This document shows positions 39,856 to 51,496 of a stretch of 64,000 nt of DNA, in pieces; position 1 is the first letter of the stretch; each line of letters starts with the position of its first letter. Below the pieces are notes generated by a model that saw nothing but the letters and a program-made list of their open reading frames with translations, had not been told where the DNA came from and ran no database searches. The DNA lies in NCBI GenBank assembly GCA_051294375.1, contig CM119271.1, positions 14,762,770-14,826,769 of the forward strand, written 5' to 3'. The position numbers and the translations under genes are program-made. Origin of the DNA: Paraspadella gotoi (taxonomy: Eukaryota > Chaetognatha).

Positions 39856-40896
39856 TCATTGACTTTGACTAGTTCGGTTCGTTTTTTTATTAATTCTCTG
39901 AAAATACGCGGCTCTCGCGCACTGACGCAGTAGACCCAAAAAAGTAAAAGTCTGCCCTCCCTCGGGCCGCCCGTTGGGAATGCTCGTCGAAAAGAAATCG
40001 GACAAATTGGCAAACTGCGAAACCCATTGCTCGAAGCTGACGTTAAAAAACTTTCGATAGTGGACGGCCTCCAAGTCGAGGGGTCGATATTCGGCCAGCA
40101 TTTTGCCAAACTCGTAGCAGGCTGACGTGGAGAGCCGGTTCTCGGAGGTGCCTCGCGTGCAGGCAATCTCGCCAGAGATATTTCTCATCGTCTCCAACTT
40201 TTCGGCGGAGAGTTTCGAGTTGACGGTCGAGATGATCTCCTCGACGTCGAATGAAGGAAGAGGCGATTGGAGGAAGGAGGAAGCGAAGCGATGGGACGTC
40301 AACGAAGTTCGATGTCTTTGGTTTTTGGATGCGCACGCGCGTTTAGTTATTTTTTTGGGGTGATCCCTACCGTCGCCGTCGGGTAATAGCACGGCAGTGT
40401 CAGGATCGGATAAACCATTTTCGATCTTGACAGGTGGCACAGTGGCGAAAGTTTGGGATTTAAGTAAAGTGTTATCGAATTTCAATCGTTTTGTCTTGGA
40501 ATAAGAAGGAGGACCAGGATAACTACCAGTAATTCTCTGCACTGGTTCTACCCCTAACACAGTTCCTTCTAAAGAAGAAAATGAGGCATCAGACCCCGAC
40601 CTTTTCTCGACCCCGTCATGATCGAAAAATGGTCTGGGACGCAAGGCCGTCACGGAATTGTCAATATTGTACTCTACGTCGTTTCCAATGGGACCGAGGT
40701 TTCCCCGGATGTAATCGTCGCACAAATGACGTTTGCCGACAAATTTTCTCCCTTCCTGCGTCTCGATGAGAAGAAATATTTTGGTGTCGGTCAAACTGCT
40801 CAACCTGATGGCCATCTCCATCAGAATGGAGGTGATGGAGTGTTCCAGATTTTGAAGTTGAGTGACGAGACCGAGAAGACTGGAGGTCGACGCCAT
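39856..40896 (-). CDS. Tandem family member C (intronless)
   Basis: A single open frame of 346 residues from an ATG at 40896; the frame is open upstream but the family start MAST/MATA..SSLLGLV fixes this ATG. N-terminal module: LQNLEHSITSILMEMAIRLS, SLTDTKIFLLIETQEGRKFV, GKRHLCDDYIRG, then EYNIDNSVTALRPRPFFD. The middle is variable. C-terminal domain from about residue 245: ISTVNSKLSAEKLETMRNIS, CTRGTSENRLSTSACYEFGK, SFEQWVSQFANLSDFFSTSI, PNGRPEGGQTFTFLGLLRQC. Very similar to member D in both conserved parts. No intron, unlike A and B. Function unknown. Confidence 0.9.
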   Translation of the reverse strand: MASTSSLLGLVTQLQNLEHSITSILMEMAIRLSSLTDTKIFLLIETQEGRKFVGKRHLCDDYIRGNLGPIGNDVEYNIDNSVTALRPRPFFDHDGVEKRSGSDASFSSLEGTVLGVEPVQRITGSYPGPPSYSKTKRLKFDNTLLKSQTFATVPPVKIENGLSDPDTAVLLPDGDGRDHPKKITKRACASKNQRHRTSLTSHRFASSFLQSPLPSFDVEEIISTVNSKLSAEKLETMRNISGEIACTRGTSENRLSTSACYEFGKMLAEYRPLDLEAVHYRKFFNVSFEQWVSQFANLSDFFSTSIPNGRPEGGQTFTFLGLLRQCARAAYFQRINKKTNRTSQSQ

Positions 40897-41205
40897 TTCT
40901 ATTCGACTGAAACAGCAATGAGTGAATAAAATAAATTGTAATCGCAATAAATGAATAAACTTCTTGAGTATTCATTTAAACTAAGTATTGAAAAAAAAAG
41001 TTAGCTCGGGGCTATGGATTTGGCTGAGGTATGGCAAAAAGTTCATTATGACAATATGAAAGGGAAATGGGGTAGAATTCCAGCAACAAAAAATAAAAAT
41101 GTAATAAAAAATCAATTGAAAAAAGTAGTGACTCCATCTGACTGAGAAAAAAATCGTGTTTAAATAACAAGAATGGGTTTAGAAGATAATTTAAAAAATT
41201 TTACA
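40897..41205. other. Short spacer between family members C and D
   Basis: 309 bp, AT-rich, no recognised element. Confidence 0.6.
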
Positions 41206-42234
41206 TCACATGAGAGAGAGCGATCTATTTTTATTCCTGTTAATTCGTTGAAAAAAGGAGGTTCTCGCGCATTGACGCAGCAGCCCCAAAAAAGTAAAGG
41301 TCTGTCCGCCCTCGGGCCGTCCGTTGGGAATGCTCGTCTGAAAGAATCCCGCCAAATTGGCGAATTGCGAAACCCACTTTTCAAAGTTAACATTGAAAAA
41401 AGTCCGGGCGTGAGCGTCTTCCAATTCTGCAGGCTTGATGTCGGCCAGCGTTTTGCCAAACTCGTAGCAGGCGGACGTCGACAGGCGATTCTCGATGGTG
41501 CCGCGAGTGCAGGCGTTTTCCCCGCAGATGCTCTTCAACGCCTCCAACTTTTGAGGAGAGATTTTCGAGTTGAGGACAGAGACGACATCTTCCGCGTCGG
41601 AAGTGAGAGGGAGCGGATCGATGAGGGAAAGCGCCATGGGGTCTTGGCGAAGGGAAGAAGAACGACGCGGCGCTGGAGGTTGGCGCCGGCGACGAGTCTC
41701 GAAACCGGAACCACGGTCGACCATCTCCTCGATGTCGTCGTCGTCCTCCTCGGTCGGCGGAGTCTCTTGATGAGCCTCTCGAAAACCCAGTCCGCCATCG
41801 ACGCCGTTTTCGATCTTTACGAGTGGAGCGGCGTTGAATTTGAGTCGTTTCGACGGAGAAGGGAAGAGAGAGTCGCCAATCTCGCTTCTTTTTCGAAACG
41901 GCGCCGCTTCTCCGGCTCCGTTTAAATTAGGAAAGGCGTCTTCGTGAACGCGGCTCTGATCGAAGAATGTCTTGGGTTGCAAGGCGGAGACCGAGCCGTC
42001 GACGTCGTACTCGATCTCGTTGCCGACTGGGACGAGGGTCCCGCCCATGTAGGCGTCGCAAAGATGGCGCTTTCCCACGAATTTTCGTCCCTCTTGAGTC
42101 TCGACCAGAAGGAAGACGTTGGTGTCCGTCAAGCTGCCCATTCTGACGGCCATTTCCATCAAGATGCTGGTCAGGGAGTGTTCCAACTGCTGGAGCTGGT
42201 TGACCAGACCTAGGAGGCTGGAAGCCGTCGCCAT
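41206..42234 (-). CDS. Tandem family member D (intronless)
   Basis: A single open frame of 342 residues from the ATG at 42234 (MATASSLLGLVNQLQQLEHS). N-terminal module: LTSILMEMAVRMG, SLTDTNVFLLVETQEGRKFV, GKRHLCDAYMGGTLVPVGNE, EYDVDGSVSALQPKTFFD. The middle contains a basic SPSKRLKF and a run of acidic residues. C-terminal domain: DVVSVLNSKISPQKLEALKS, CTRGTIENRLSTSACYEFGK, NFEKWVSQFANLAGFFQTSI, PNGRPEGGQTFTFLGLLRQC, then a basic tail. The two basic motifs are compatible with nuclear location, which is inference. Only 226 bp separate this start from the EIPR1 stop upstream. Confidence 0.9.
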   Translation of the reverse strand: MATASSLLGLVNQLQQLEHSLTSILMEMAVRMGSLTDTNVFLLVETQEGRKFVGKRHLCDAYMGGTLVPVGNEIEYDVDGSVSALQPKTFFDQSRVHEDAFPNLNGAGEAAPFRKRSEIGDSLFPSPSKRLKFNAAPLVKIENGVDGGLGFREAHQETPPTEEDDDDIEEMVDRGSGFETRRRRQPPAPRRSSSLRQDPMALSLIDPLPLTSDAEDVVSVLNSKISPQKLEALKSICGENACTRGTIENRLSTSACYEFGKTLADIKPAELEDAHARTFFNVNFEKWVSQFANLAGFFQTSIPNGRPEGGQTFTFLGLLRQCARTSFFQRINRNKNRSLSLM

Positions 42235-42460
42235 GTTTAGTTTTGGTTTTATATTCAAAAAAATAACTGAGAAAAATAATGATTATAAAAAAGTGAATTA
42301 AAAATATTAAACTAAGTCGGGAATGAATAACGGGCGAATGATGAGCGCGAGTTTTTATTTAAAGGGGGGAGTGATATTCGTCACTGATATCACAGATACG
42401 AAAAACGTTTACAATTGACTAAAACAGTAAACAACTGGGAAGGCGGAGTTTAAAGACGTG

Positions 42461-44297
42461 TCACAAAAGAATCCGATACTTGACGCTTCTCGGGACCCGG
42501 TTGATGACGAGTCGACCATCGTAGCTGAGAGAGGCGAAGATCCAAGGATCCGCGACGGACCACTCGACGGCATAGACGGAATCCTCGTGCTCCTCGAAGG
42601 TGGAAACGACGCCGTCCTCGAGGGGGTCCGAGGATTTGCCCGAGGCGTCGAAGGAGTCGTCGGGATCGTTGGAGTCGTCGTCGATGTCGGAGGAGGCGGA
42701 ACCGGCTGGCTCTGAGGAGACGGAGGAGGCGTTGTGGAGAATCACGCGGGAATCGCTGATGAAAATAAAATGGAAAAAATCTCATTTGCATATAGCAGCA
42801 AAAAATTTTCTGTATGTTTACTTCATTTTTTACACAGTCACTGTTACACCGTTACTGTTCCTCCTTTAATGTTACCGTTTTTTCAACGTGTTAATACCGG
42901 TTTTGTTATGAATAAAAAAAACCAAAAAAAAGATGGAATCTTACCTGGACGAAGTCAGCAACAACTGATCATGAAAGCAATTGTACTTGACGGCCCAGAC
43001 CCAGTGGGAATGTTCGGCGACGGTCATCAGCGGGGCGTCAGTTTTTCGCACGTCCCAAAACTTGACCCGGCAATCGTCCCCGCAACTGGCCAGCACGTAC
43101 TGCTTGTTTGGATTAAAGTCCAAGTCTCTGATCGGCTGGGCATGGGCATTCTCGATCGCGTAGCTCTGCTTCATCGACCGGAGGTCCCAGCCGCGCAGGT
43201 GGGCGTCGTTGGCGGTGGCCACCTAGAAAGAGAGAGAGAGAGAAAGAGTCGATGGAATGAAATGAATTGAAATGATTTCCAGTTGGAATGACACAAAATG
43301 AAATGATTTCCAGTTGGAATGATATAAAATAAAACCATTTCCAGTTGCTACCTGCGTGGAATTGTGATGAGGGTTCCATTTTCCGGCGGCGAACTTGATC
43401 TGCCCTCGTCCTTCAAGGCGGCCGGAGGAGGCGGCGGAGGCGGAGGCGGAGGCGGCGGAGGCGACGGCGACGTCTAAAAGGACGACGCGATCGTCGACGA
43501 GAGCGACCATCTTCTCGTCGCCGGCGGGATGCCACAACGCCGCTGACACGGTGGAACCGAAGGAGACGGCGGCGTCGAGGTCGACGAGGCGCTGGAGTCC
43601 TGCGCCGCGGTCCGAAAACGAGTCGTCGTCGTTAAGCGTATCTTCCGCCTCGCCGTCGGCTCCGTGGCCGCTACCGCCGGGCACCCTGTACACCGTGGCC
43701 TTGGACTCCACCCGTCCCTCCACCACCCGGTCGCAGACGGCGACGAGGAGTTGGGCTCGAGTCGGCGACGGAGAGAGAATCCAGATTTCGCCGTCGTCGT
43801 GAGGGAAGACGGTTTTGTGGACGACGTTGGCGTCTTCGTCTAGTCGAGGAGATGAATCTGGGAGGGGGGGGGGTGGGGGGGTAAGAGAAAGTGAAAAAGA
43901 GATTGAGGTGGGTTTCTTGGCATAAGATAGGCTTCGGTCGGCAGCACTATGCAGAAGGCCAATGGTTCAGTTGAATAGGATGAGTTTGCAGTTTAGAACT
44001 ACAATATGTAAATAGGATTTAATCTCAATGAAAATAATCTTAAAGAATCATCTCTTACAGATACAAGAAGAGAAAAGAGAAAAAAAATAATTAGAAGTAG
44101 AAGAGAGTTGGGGAAAGGGGAATTTAGAGGGAGAGAGAGGGAGAGAAATAAAGGAAAGGAAATAGATGATGAACCTGATTTTCGCGCAGCGACTGAGTCC
44201 CGACGAAAAAGCGAACGACTTCCGTTTCCGCGCGTTGAGGCGCCATCGCGCGGGACGGAAATTCCAATCCGTAGATCACCGACGATTCCGGTTCCAT
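42461..44297 (-). CDS. EIPR1: EIPR1/TSSC1 WD-repeat protein, with an apparent one-base frameshift
   Basis: Four exons: 44297-44175, 43857-43352, 43222-42945, 42755-42461, about 400 residues once one base is restored. EIPR1 is a WD40 propeller protein that binds the GARP and EARP tethering complexes and supports endosome-to-Golgi traffic and dense-core vesicles. Diagnostic stretches: [15 protein letters not shown] and [12 protein letters not shown] in exon 1; [98 protein letters not shown] at the end. Exon 2 opens in phase with IHLLD but meets TAG at 43842-43840. The homologous reading resumes one base back ([11 protein letters not shown]). The rest of the gene is intact. An acidic insert after SSVSSEP is family-typical. 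Confidence 0.92.
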
Positions 44298-45952
44298 CCT
44301 TAGTTTTTTTCTTTAAAGTTTTATTAATTTTTTTTTAAATTTAGTAAACTCGACGTAAAGTCTTTCTGCCCATGTCTATACTTCATTCGAGGTTTATAAT
44401 CTAAAAAAAAACCGAAAAACAAAATACTAAAATTGAAAAAAAATATCTCATGAAGATATTCTAAATGCGGAGTTAGCGTAAGTATTTCTTATTAAAAGAA
44501 CGCTGGGTAAAAATAAAAAATTCGTTAAAATTCTAAAAGATCAAACGAAGACAATAAAATTCGGAAAATCGAAATATAATGAAAAAAAAACCAACTAAAA
44601 CACCGAAAACGGAAATAAATAAGAGAAGAAAACACGTCACGTTGTATTCAATTCATCGTTTAATTAATTAAAATTGAAGCGAAACATAAAAAAAATGTTA
44701 AAAACACCGAAAAAGGCCACGAGTGGAAAGAGTCGCGGAGGACGCCAACAAAAAAAAAAAAAAAGGGACAGCGTCACGACGGGAAAATATTCGTGACTTT
44801 AGCGGAATTACTTAGGGGGGGGGGAAGGGGAAATCTCAAATTCGATAAAAATGCTTGGTAACCTTTTGTGTTAGTTGTATGATCATTAACTAATATGAAT
44901 CAGAGAATACTGTCATTTTCTCTTTAAAAAATCGAATTATAATTAATAAAGCAAACTGAAATAAATTACTAATACACTTTGTCATATTTTGTTTAGCTAA
45001 TGCCGATTAATATTCATTTCGGAATAATGTATGGAATTTTCTTTTTGTAAAACGCTTTGACCTAAAAAAAGGATATGTTCTTTTTTACATATGCAATTAT
45101 TGATGGAAGCTTTTGAAAATCTTTTAACACCGGCTGAAGGACAACAACGAAGGAAAAGAATCGTCTTCCCCACTCGAGCGCCGTTCATGTCTAATCTTGC
45201 ACGATTGATCAGCGGAGAGAGAGAGAGAGAGAGCGTGCAAAACTACGTGCAAATGTAAATGACATTGTAAGTGCGAAATGGCAAAATCCGTGCGAAAATA
45301 GCCAATACTAAATGCCCCCATATCTTACGGGACGTCGCGGTCAAGCAAAACAAATATGTAGTAAAAAATTGTCATAATTTGCTCACGGGATTTCAAATTG
45401 GGACAACAATTTCATCTATAAATAAATAAGGCCAAAAAATAAAACCAGGACAACCCGTAAGAAAATTGTAAAACGCTTTCTAAGCCCGATGCGCAGCTAG
45501 AAGTAGATACGTATATTTATGCTTTTCCCAAAACTACTACATCTCCCCTTTAAAGTCTATTTATTCAAAACTGGAATAAAATCTTATGATTAGTTAAATG
45601 AAATAATATTGCGACTTGGTCGGTATAAACTCCGTTTAATAACTGTAAGCGAAAACAAAAAATATAAAGCCTTTGATAAAAATATATATCGATACGCTAA
45701 TAGAATACAATAAATAAACAAATACGCAAATCATCATCAAAGTCGCGTGAAAAAGAGGATCTACCCACCGAAAAAGTACGAATCGATCAAATGGTCACTG
45801 TTAAACGATGAGATTTTACAAGAGTGAAAGGAAGAGAAAAAAATAATCGAGGATGAACGTCGTCCCCTTAAAAGTAGGATTGATTGGATTGCATCTTTCT
45901 AACTCAAACTGACTTTTCTTAAAACTCTACAACCCAGTTGAAGCCCTAATCT
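44298..45952. other. Intergenic, nothing recognised
   Basis: 1.65 kb of AT-rich sequence between the EIPR1 start and the Shark stop. It holds homopolymer runs, a G run near 44816-44824 and a GA microsatellite at 45216-45233. No gene, RNA or repeat family recognised. Confidence 0.6.
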
Positions 45953-48900
45953 TCAAACGACGGGCCCGTCTCCTGGATTAAACCCTCCGGCTCCACTTCC
46001 CACACCGCTCCCCTTCCCTTCTCCCTCCTTCAGCGTCCTCATCAGCTCCTGCACGGAGGCGTACTCTTCGTCCTCGCTGAAGTATTTGTGGAGTTGTCGA
46101 AAGGTGGGCCTTTGGCCCGGATCGTAGGACCAGCATTTGAGCATGACGTTGTAGGTCTTCTTGGGACATTTCTTGGGTCTCTCCAGTCGCTTGTTCTGAT
46201 CCAGGAAGACGACGACTTCGGCTCCGGAGGCGTTGCCGTAGGGTTGCTCCCCGAAGGAAAACATCTCCCAGAGGGTGACGCCGAAGGACCAAACGTCGGA
46301 GGCGTGGGAGAATGTCCCGTAGTTGATGGATTCGGGGGCGTACCTGGGGAACGGTGAGTAAATGGGGTTGGGGTTTTTACTTATTACTTAAGCTTATAAA
46401 TATTATTTCTTAATGCTTAAACTCGGGAGTTATGCAAAAATGACGACTAATTTGCTCTTTTTTGCTTGAAAAAAAAACGTAATTGACGATTGTATTCGTG
46501 CGATCTTAAGACGGTAAAGAAATGAAACAAATGATCAATCAACAAACAAATGATCAATCTCTTTCTCTTTACAAATTCTACTGCTTCGAGTTCGAAGCAA
46601 ATACAAAGAGCATATAATAATCAGATCGACAAATATCCAGAAAACGCCCTCAATTATGATAACCGCCCTTCCCCGCTACACACCGCACAAAGGACCGATT
46701 GTGAGCGCAAACTTTTAAATTTTCCTAACTCCTAACCGGCGCCGCGAATCTAGTCTGGCGCCGCCACAACGACCCCGTGATCTCACCACTTGACGGGCCA
46801 CCTTCCCCCAGTAAAGGATCGATAATAGTTGCTGTCGGCGCCGACGGCTCTCGACAGCCCAAAGTCGCTGATCTTGAGCTGCTTTCTCTCGTTAAGGAGG
46901 AGGTTGCGGGCGGCGAGGTCGCGGTGGACGAACCGCTTCGTCTCCAAGTACTGCATCCCGTAGGCCGTCTGAGCCGCCCACAGTTTCAGGTCTTTGTCTA
47001 CGTCGACGCGGTCCGGTCGGTCGAGGAGATAGTCGAGGACCGAACCCATAGAGACCAATTCCTGAATTAAGAATAATAATCGATATCAAAGCTTTAATTA
47101 AAAAATCAAAATCGGTTTTATACGAATTTTATTAAAGAAATTGTCGATTTTGTTCTCAGATTTCTCTAGAAATTCCCTTTCCCCCCCAAACCACTCACCT
47201 GCACCAACATGAGCGGCGGACCCTCGCAGACCCCGATGAGCCGGACGATACAAGGGTGGTCCAGCCCGGCCATGACCTTCGCCTCGCGTAGGAAGTCGTC
47301 CTTGGCGCGCGGTCCGGCGATCTGCTCCAGAAGAAGCGTTTTGATGGCCACGTCGACCACTTTTCCGTCAGGAGCCGCGTAGGTGCCTTGGAGGGAGAAT
47401 GTATGGGTTCATTTCATTTTTATTTTTGAGTGAATTAATTTTTAAAACAAAATTTTATTACATCATGATGTAGGCCTCGTCTCGGAGTATTTATGAGCAA
47501 AAAATGATAGGACTAGCTTCATTAATAACCGCGCTAGAGCAAATATTGTAAAATTTTTTTGGAATTTTTAAAAATCCGTCAAATGGGCAATAAAACTAAC
47601 ATCTGCATCTATTACTCAAAGCTGAGCTGATTCCAACTCCTAGTTTGAGGGATATCCACGCCCTCAACTTATTCATACCTTTATTCTTTTATTCCTTCAT
47701 TCATTCATTCATTTATTAAATCATTCATCCTCTAACCTTGTAGAACGGCCCCGAATTCCCCCTGACCGATCGTCTTGCCAGTCTTCAGCTTGGTGACTTC
47801 CAGCTGCACGTTTCGCAGCGAACTCGAGTTGGCTGCGCCGACGGATGAGACGCTGCTCTGCCGCGCCTTGGAGGAGGAAGAGGCCGAAGACGCCGGAGAA
47901 GACGACGCCGCGGACGGTCCTTTCCCGGCGCCGCCGGCGGGTGAGGCGCCGTTACTCGGTGATCCGTGCTGCGAGTGACGAGGCACCGGCGGCGGCGGGA
48001 TTTTCGGCGGCGGCTGTCGACGAGTCCGCCCGGATGTCGGGGGCAGCGGCGGCGGCGGCGCTGAAGAGGCGGCGGCGGATGGAGAGCCGTGGTGAGACTT
48101 GGACGGCGATGGAGACGGCGAGTGATGATGGGATCGATGATGATGAAAGGCGGGTGAAGCTGCGGGCGACTGAGTTTCTGCTGCTGCAGCGGCGGCGGCG
48201 GCGGCGATGTCCGGCGAGTCTCGATTGAGGCGAACGTTGGAGGAGACGACGGCGGGCACTGTCGGCGCCCGGAACGCGTCGTCAGGCGAGAGGTCTCCCA
48301 TCGAGGAGAGAGGTCTTGCGGCGTCGACGGCGGAGGCGAGATGATCCTCCACAGTTTTCTGCACGTAGTCGGGAATCAAGTCTCCGTTGAGCAGCGTCGT
48401 CCAGTCCAGATCCGCCGGCGTCGCGTTTCGATCCTTTTCCGGCGTCTCGGCGTCGGCTCGAGAAGGACGCCGACCTAAATCCAAGGCCAAGGGGTTGGGC
48501 ACGAGGCCGCGCCCTTCCTCGCACTCGGCCTTGTCGTAGGAGGCGTGGGACTCCGGCGCGACGGCGACCGCGAGGCGAGTGGGGAGACCGTCGGCGCGGA
48601 GCCAGTAGTGGTCGACGAGGTGCTCGAGGCTTTCGAAGAGGGGACCGTCGTCGATGAAGAAGAATCCGTCTCTGATTGAAAAAAAGTTAGATAAGCATTT
48701 CTTTTTTATTTTCTCTCCCTTTTTCGCATTTGCATTTTGCAATCGTCGTTGTGATAACAACCTTACATCAGTTTTAAAGTTGTGAACTTGAACAAGAAAA
48801 AATAATATGATAGTAAACAAATAGGATACAAAAAAAATATTAACTCAAATCAAACGTCCAACGATTCTTGAGCGATAAGAAACGATTTGTGATAGTGAAG

Positions 48901-50605
48901 GCCAGACAAATATCAAAAGATCAAATTTGCATCCCAATCTTCTCCTATGATCCATCCTATTCTCTCCCACCTGTTCTGAATCTCGTAGTTATACGACGTG
49001 CCCTTCCACGCCATCGAGAGGACGAAGGTGGTGGCGCGCTTCTGCGAGGATCGCCTGACGAGAAAGAGGCCGTCGGCGCCGCCGAAGCGCTCCAGCGCTG
49101 AGATGGCGCCCTGTCGATCGAGCGTGGCGTGGAACCAGTCGGCGCGGGAGGATCGAGGAGAGGGCGACTTGTAGGATTCCAGAAGACGAACGACTTCGGG
49201 ATGGCGATCCGCGAGGGCGAGGGGCGTTTCTTCGCGGTCGGTGCGAGGCCGGAGTGGGGCCTGGAAGATATAATTAAAAACATTGTAGAATATTGTCACG
49301 GAGTCTTTCAACACCCTTCAACATCCCCTCGACTCACCTGCAACGCGAGCAACACCTTGACGCAGTCCAGATGCCCGTGAGACGCCGCCTCGTGCAGAGG
49401 GACCCACCCATTGAGCGGGCATCTCTCCTGCACGTCGGCGCCGCCTTGAACGATGAGGATGTAGACTGTGGCGGGTCGGTTGCCAGCGCAGGCGCGCTGC
49501 AGCGGCGTGCAGCCGGTGGCGTCCTTGATCTCCACGTCGGCGCCCGCCTGCAAGAGCTGCACCACGAGGCCGTTGTAGCCGTGGTAAGAGGCGTCGTGGA
49601 GCGCCGTCGATCCAGCCGCGTTCTTTTCGTTCACGTCGGGTCGAAGCGGATCTGAAAGCGAATATTGTAATTTATATATTGTATTATTTTATATATATAC
49701 AATTTATATATTGTAATTTGCATATTGTTGTTGGGGAAAATATTTTAAAATAATTTTGTTATTTAAGACCTCATTCCCTGTCAGATAATAATGATGTTGA
49801 AAGTTTTTAATAAAAAATCTGTCATGTCAAGTTGACTCAAAGAGTACTTGGCATTTTTTTATAAAGAACTACAAGAAGACTAGGGTTGTGGCGGATTTAA
49901 CAACAGAGATTAGGGATGTCATACAACTTCAAAATATTTGTCTATTAACTGTTGCTAATGACCTTTGTCCTTCATTTATCGAATACTTTTTCTTAATGCT
50001 TATTGCTTACCCTCTAATATCCTAGACACGAGCAATGAGTTCCCCTCCAATATGGCCCTGTGCAGAGAGTTGGTCCGCCCAAACCGACGGGCGAAGTGGG
50101 GCGGCGGATCCTCGACAGCAAAGGTAGTAAGCTGGCAGGGCAAGCCGTGAGGTGCTTGTCGGTAGAAGTCGACCAGCTGATCCAGCCCGTGCTTGATGGG
50201 TCCGTCCTCCAATGCAAAGTAGATCCCGCCCCAGAGGATCTGGAAATGCTGGACGGTGTCGCCGCCAGTTGTGAGGCTGAGCACGAAGTCGCCCGGCGTG
50301 GAGGAACAGTCGCGGATTAGAAAGTGACCGCTGCCGTGGGCGCCGCCGCTGCCCGCCTTCAGTCGGGCTTCGGCCTTTTCTCGACTGGCGGCGCCGTGGT
50401 ACCAAGAGATGCGGCGGTTGTCCTCGGCCGCTTTGAGTTGATCTTCGGCCAAGAGGTCGCCGAGGCTGAGATGCTGGAGTCCCTCGGAGACTGAGGCCAC
50501 GTCGCGGACGCTGCCGCCGCCGGAGCCGCCGAAGACTTCCGAGTAGTCGCCGATCTGCGGCGGCTTCGTCGTCTTGAGATGCTTGAGACGTTTACGGGAC
50601 ATCAT
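45953..50605 (-). CDS. Shark: Shark/HTK16-type SH2-ankyrin-SH2 tyrosine kinase
   Basis: Seven exons: 50605-50011, 49651-49338, 49260-48971, 48671-47737, 47386-47199, 47061-46787, 46343-45953, joining in phase to 995 residues. Domain order: SH2 (about 68-170; WYHGAASREKAEARL, GHFLIRD), ankyrin repeats (about 185-335; GSTALHDASYHGYNG, GCTPLQRACAGNRPA, GWVPLHEAASHGHLD), second SH2 (about 344-440; WFHATLDR, GLFLVRRSS) split by an intron, a 250-residue proline/serine/alanine-rich linker, and a tyrosine kinase (about 693-955; GQGEFGAV, VAIKTLL, HRDLAARN with Asp822, DFG, activation-loop YY, RWPVKWYAPES). This architecture is specific to the Shark/HTK16 family, known in insects, Hydra and other invertebrates and absent from vertebrates; in flies it acts with the engulfment receptor Draper and in epithelial closure. 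Confidence 0.95.
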
Positions 50606-51496
50606 CTTGACGCCGTGGAGGAGTCGGCCACGCCCACCTTTTTATTTTTTTCCCTTTTAAACTTAGAAACTTTTTAGGTCATGGAATTTCGGTCATGGTT
50701 GACGGATTTTGGTTTGTCTTTTTTTGTTCGTTCACTCAAAATTTTTTTGTGAAGGGTGACATTTTTCTTGGTTTTGTCTTCACATTTTTTCCCCCACAAC
50801 TGGATTGAATAAAATAAATTCATGAATCAATTTTTATATTTTTGTCAATTTCAGCAAAATAGGGGAAAAAGAAATTAAAACGTGGAATCAAAAACTTACA
50901 ACATAAAATGAGTTGTGAAGTTTAAAACTACTTCCCCCACGCGCATGCGAACGACTTCGATACGTCACACAAAACGAAGCACACGACTCCAGAGACGCAA
51001 CGGATTAAAAAGAACCAATTAAGACTACGAAGAGGTTAAAAATCCCAGGGTTTTTTTTTTATATTGTGAGTCAACAGCATCGCCGACGGACCATGATTAT
51101 CGAAAAAAATTAAAAGGTAGCGCAACTGGAAATTTAATAACGGCGCAACAGAAATAAGGGGAGAAGCGAGACTTTTCTTTTTCGTTCAAAAAGTCAATGA
51201 TGGTAAAGTTTTTATAAGAAGCCTGGACTGTAGTAACTGTACTGTAGTAACTGTACTGTAGTAAATGTACTGTAGTAACTGTACTGTAGTAACTTTCTTC
51301 TTCTCGCTTTTCTCCACCGAATTCCAGTTGCGCCGAATAAAAAAAAAAAAAAGACGAGACGATTGACGCGAACCAACAACAACAACAACAACCAGACTGG
51401 CTAATCGTCTTTCTTATTTCCTCCAGCAAAAATTCTTTTTCGTCAACATGAAGGAAATAAAAAAAAAGTCATTTTCCTCTCGACTTTTCGACTGTG
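50606..51496. repeat. Spacer with 14-bp tandem repeat
   Basis: Between the Shark start and the cytochrome b5 stop. At 51227-51296 the unit ACTGTAGTAACTGT is repeated five times with one substitution. The rest is AT-rich and holds no recognised gene. Confidence 0.8.

Noticed and set aside
45124-45321. Small minus-strand frame with a basic, leucine-rich product
   Set aside because: It overlaps a GA microsatellite, has no recognisable motif and lies in the Shark 3' region.
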